Shown here: piece by piece, positions 61,781-64,000 of the stretch
Layout: each line of letters starts with the position of its first letter
Position numbering within the stretch: position 1 is the stretch's first letter
DNA from: Nodularia sp. LEGE 06071
GTDB taxonomy: Bacteria; Cyanobacteriota; Cyanobacteriia; Cyanobacteriales; Nostocaceae
Assembly: GCF_015207755.1 (NCBI RefSeq)
Contig: NZ_JADEWH010000008.1
Coordinates: 62,001-126,000, forward strand
Length of the DNA stretch: 64,000 bases
Direction of reading: 5' to 3'
The notes under the pieces: model-generated
Database searches by the model: none
What the model saw: the letters and a program-made list of their open reading frames with translations, nothing else
Told to the model about the DNA's origin: nothing
Translations under genes and position numbers: made by a program

Positions 61781-63379
61781 ATGAAGAAGAATGTATCAGA
61801 TCAAACTGCTGACATCGCTCAAGAGTATCTGGAACGAGAAAACAAGGATAAACAGGTACTCGCCTTACTGCTAGAGAAGTTCATGGGGAAGAAAGACCAG
61901 ATTTTAGTCCAAAAAACCGAGATGGGTGGTACTGAGGCTTTTGTTGGTTCTGTTACCTTGGAATGGTTGGCTGGTCGTGTTCATTTCGCCTCTGGTTTAC
62001 CCTTACTTGAAAAAAAGTACAATGCAGAAACTCGTAACATCGAGATTGACGCAGATAGCATTGATGAAATTCAGCAACGTCCCATTGACTGGACGCGTCA
62101 AGCACCCCTAGTACAGTATTTAGCAGCGCGGAAAAGTCACAAATTCCCACCTGTGCTAGTAGTAATTAATCAACCTTGGGTGGATAATCCCAAAGCGGCT
62201 GAGTGGGATAGTCAGGGAATAGCCTTAAAATCTACTACTGATTTCACCGCTTTAGATAAAGATGGTAAAGTTGGTCTGCTGAATATTTCTGAAGATAATG
62301 TGACAATTTATGCCTTGGATGGTCAGCATCGACTCATGAGTGTACAAGGGTTGATGGAGTTAATCAAAACTCGCAAATTGCAGCGCTATAAAAAAGATAA
62401 AACTGCTGACGATAACTTTATTACCTTAGATGATTTGAGAGATCAGTACCAAGTAGACCTTGATTACTTGCAAAGCTTACCCAAAGAAAAAATTGGGATT
62501 GAATTTATCTGTGCGGTTGCGGCTGGGGAAACTCGCACCGAAGCTAGGCGAAGGGTAAGGTCTATCTTTGTTCATGTTAACTTAATGGCTGCACCATTGA
62601 CTAAAGGTCAGTTAGCACAGCTAAATGAGGATGATGGGTTTTCCATTGTGGCGAGAAAAATTGCAGTTACTCATCCGCTTTTGGAACAACGAAAAGAGCG
62701 CAATCCTCGTGTTAATTGGAATAGTGGGACAGTGGCATCTAATTCTACTGTTTTAACCACCCTGCAAGCTCTTCATGATATGTGTGAGCGATATTTGGGG
62801 CAAAAGTTCCCTCACTGGAAACCTTTGGAAAAAGGCTTAATTCCCATGCGTCCAGAGGATGAAGAACTTGAGGAAGGAATTGCGGAATTTAGTCAGCTAT
62901 TTGATAATTTAGCCAGCCTTCCCAGTTATAAGCTGTTGGATGAAGAAGACACGCCAGCTTTGCGACGCTTTAGTTTTGAAAAGGATGGGGGGGAAGGAAA
63001 TCTGCTTTTTCGTCCTGTTGCACAAGTGGCTTTAGCGCAAGCTTTGGGAATCTTGGTTTTTCAAAAAGGTTTTACACTAGTAAATGTTTTTAAGAAGTTG
63101 CGAAAATTCGACCAGCAAGGCGGTTTGAGTGGTATGGAATATCCACAGTCTTTATGGTATGGCGTTTTGTATGACCCCAATAAAAAGCGAGTGCAGGTTT
63201 CTGGACGCGAATTAGCAGCCAAGTTACTAATTTATATCCTGGGTGGAGTTCAGGATCAAATGGAACGTGCTGAACTGCGTAAGGCTTTGGCTGATGCGAG
63301 AACGACAGAAAATAAAACCATCGGTTTTGATGGTAATTTTGTTGAACCCAAGCAAGTAGGACTTCCACCAGTGCTGTAA
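61781..63379 (+). CDS. dndB: DndB-type DGQHR-domain protein
   Basis: 532 residues, longer than typical DndB (about 350-400). The defining DGQHR motif is at residues 180-184 (YALDGQHRLMSVQGLMEL). KIGIEFICAVAAGETRTEAR and RSIFVHVNLMAAPLTKGQLA (about 265-285) belong to the ParB-like fold of this family. Proteins of this type lower or regulate phosphorothioation, in part as transcriptional repressors. The long C-terminal part (370-532) is helical and includes FRPVAQVALAQALGILVF. The extra length might mean a broader DGQHR protein rather than DndB proper. It ends with TAA directly against the HNH gene's stop (TAATTA), with no spacer. Confidence 0.85.
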   Translation: MKKNVSDQTADIAQEYLERENKDKQVLALLLEKFMGKKDQILVQKTEMGGTEAFVGSVTLEWLAGRVHFASGLPLLEKKYNAETRNIEIDADSIDEIQQRPIDWTRQAPLVQYLAARKSHKFPPVLVVINQPWVDNPKAAEWDSQGIALKSTTDFTALDKDGKVGLLNISEDNVTIYALDGQHRLMSVQGLMELIKTRKLQRYKKDKTADDNFITLDDLRDQYQVDLDYLQSLPKEKIGIEFICAVAAGETRTEARRRVRSIFVHVNLMAAPLTKGQLAQLNEDDGFSIVARKIAVTHPLLEQRKERNPRVNWNSGTVASNSTVLTTLQALHDMCERYLGQKFPHWKPLEKGLIPMRPEDEELEEGIAEFSQLFDNLASLPSYKLLDEEDTPALRRFSFEKDGGEGNLLFRPVAQVALAQALGILVFQKGFTLVNVFKKLRKFDQQGGLSGMEYPQSLWYGVLYDPNKKRVQVSGRELAAKLLIYILGGVQDQMERAELRKALADARTTENKTIGFDGNFVEPKQVGLPPVL

Positions 63380-64000
63380 TTAGGCTTGAAATATATTTTG
63401 GCGATGCCATTGAAGTGCTTCCAGTTCTGGAAAGTATTGTTCTGTATTTGGTAGAAGTATTTTTTCCCCATGAAAATCTTTCATAGGTTTAGCGTAGGGA
63501 GAAACTTCTGCCAAATCTTCGCTCACAATGATTTTGTATTGGTCATCTATGGTAAACCAACCCCGGTCAAATGCCCAATGATGATTTTTACACAATGCTA
63601 TTCCGTTATGGATTCTGTTGTCATAGAATTGGGAAAATGGTTTAATATGTGCGCCGTCAACAATATTTTGATTTAGTGCTTTAGTTACTTTCAGTCCACA
63701 AAAAGCACACCTAGAATCATAAACATATACAATAGCTTTCCTGAAAAAAGCATTTCTAATCGCTGCTCGCTTTAACTGCCATCTTGGCTCATAATCTGCA
63801 TTATCAGATTGAAATAATTTTTCTATTTCTACAGTTTGGTCATCAAAAGTCTCATTGATTTTCAAAATAACTTCTATATCACTTTCATTCTCAGAAAAGA
63901 AGGCTACCACGAGTGCATCAATTAAATATTTTCGGGAAGTTTCATCTTGGAGGAAGTTAAATAATTCAATATCTAAATAGGCATATTCAATAGCTTCTTT
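63380..64000 (-). CDS. HNH endonuclease, N-terminus cut by window edge
   Basis: 206 codons visible; the frame is open to base 64000, so the start lies outside. A start at a GTG at 63910 is possible but the upstream frame (EAIEYAYLDIELFNFLQDET) looks coding. The HNH_2-type domain is clear: SRCAFCGLKVTKAL, IVDGAHIKPFSQFYDNRIHN and GIALCKNHHWAFDRGWFTID. The N-terminal part is helical, as in predicted restriction endonucleases. It is tail to tail with dndB. HNH enzymes that cut phosphorothioated DNA (ScoMcrA-like) are known, and a dnd-linked restriction partner is equally possible. Which one cannot be decided from this fragment. Confidence 0.88.
   Translation of the reverse strand, partial: KEAIEYAYLDIELFNFLQDETSRKYLIDALVVAFFSENESDIEVILKINETFDDQTVEIEKLFQSDNADYEPRWQLKRAAIRNAFFRKAIVYVYDSRCAFCGLKVTKALNQNIVDGAHIKPFSQFYDNRIHNGIALCKNHHWAFDRGWFTIDDQYKIIVSEDLAEVSPYAKPMKDFHGEKILLPNTEQYFPELEALQWHRQNIFQA

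Overview
The window comes from a filamentous, probably heterocyst-forming cyanobacterium (Nostoc/Anabaena/Nodularia type). The gene content is photosynthetic: psbU, chlG, crtR, a BCD-family pigment transporter, btpA and a PetP-like protein. HIP1 octamers (GCGATCGC) are frequent. Intergenic spaces carry Nostocales heptamer repeats (TTAGTCA/TTGGTCA, TAATTCG), C/T-rich tracts and small palindromic elements. No rRNA, tRNA or CRISPR array was found.

Layout. 1-7.2 kb: a DUF3086-DUF3119-MlaE lipid-transport-like group on the minus strand, then sppA, aroH, an unknown 296-aa gene bracketed by two inverted copies of one MITE-like element, and crtR. 7.6-9.4 kb: pyruvate kinase. 10-23.3 kb, all minus strand: a surface-polysaccharide cluster. 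It starts (transcriptionally) with a Wzm/Wzt export ABC transporter, then two methyltransferase proteins (one fused to a glycosyltransferase), a GT2, rfbC-rfbD-rfbA for dTDP-rhamnose, another GT2, a VapBC toxin-antitoxin pair, gmd and a GT4. rfbB is not in the window. 23.5-55.3 kb: a mostly housekeeping stretch with single genes or short pairs: petP-like, Get3-like ATPase, chlG, dehydrogenase, inositol monophosphatase, pigment transporter, Na+/H+ antiporter, aldo/keto reductase, DEAD-box helicase, rimO, btpA, VKOR-thioredoxin fusion, nadB, psbU, uppP, a radical SAM protein, a 1312-residue PAS histidine kinase overlapping a receiver-EAL protein, and small membrane proteins.

55.4-64 kb is an accessory defence region: a DNA phosphorothioation (Dnd) system. 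dndC, dndD, dndE and a Dnd-associated methyltransferase run on the minus strand. A DGQHR-domain dndB is divergent from dndC, and an HNH endonuclease, cut by the window edge, lies tail to tail with dndB with no spacer. A four-helix-bundle gene framed by inverted TAATTCG-type repeats sits backwards between dndD and dndE, and a small palindromic element sits between dndC and dndD. dndA and dndFGH are not seen in the window. This region is the best candidate for an unusual system: a Dnd modification module with a possible HNH restriction partner and a four-helix-bundle insertion.

Other points of interest are the 42-bp HIP1-phased repeat that encodes a coiled coil, a C-terminal SSKFWK motif shared by two neighbouring polysaccharide proteins, a LOV-like PAS domain with its cysteine displaced by one residue, several dispersed palindromic repeat families, and a 930-bp intergenic region with a potential multibranched RNA fold.
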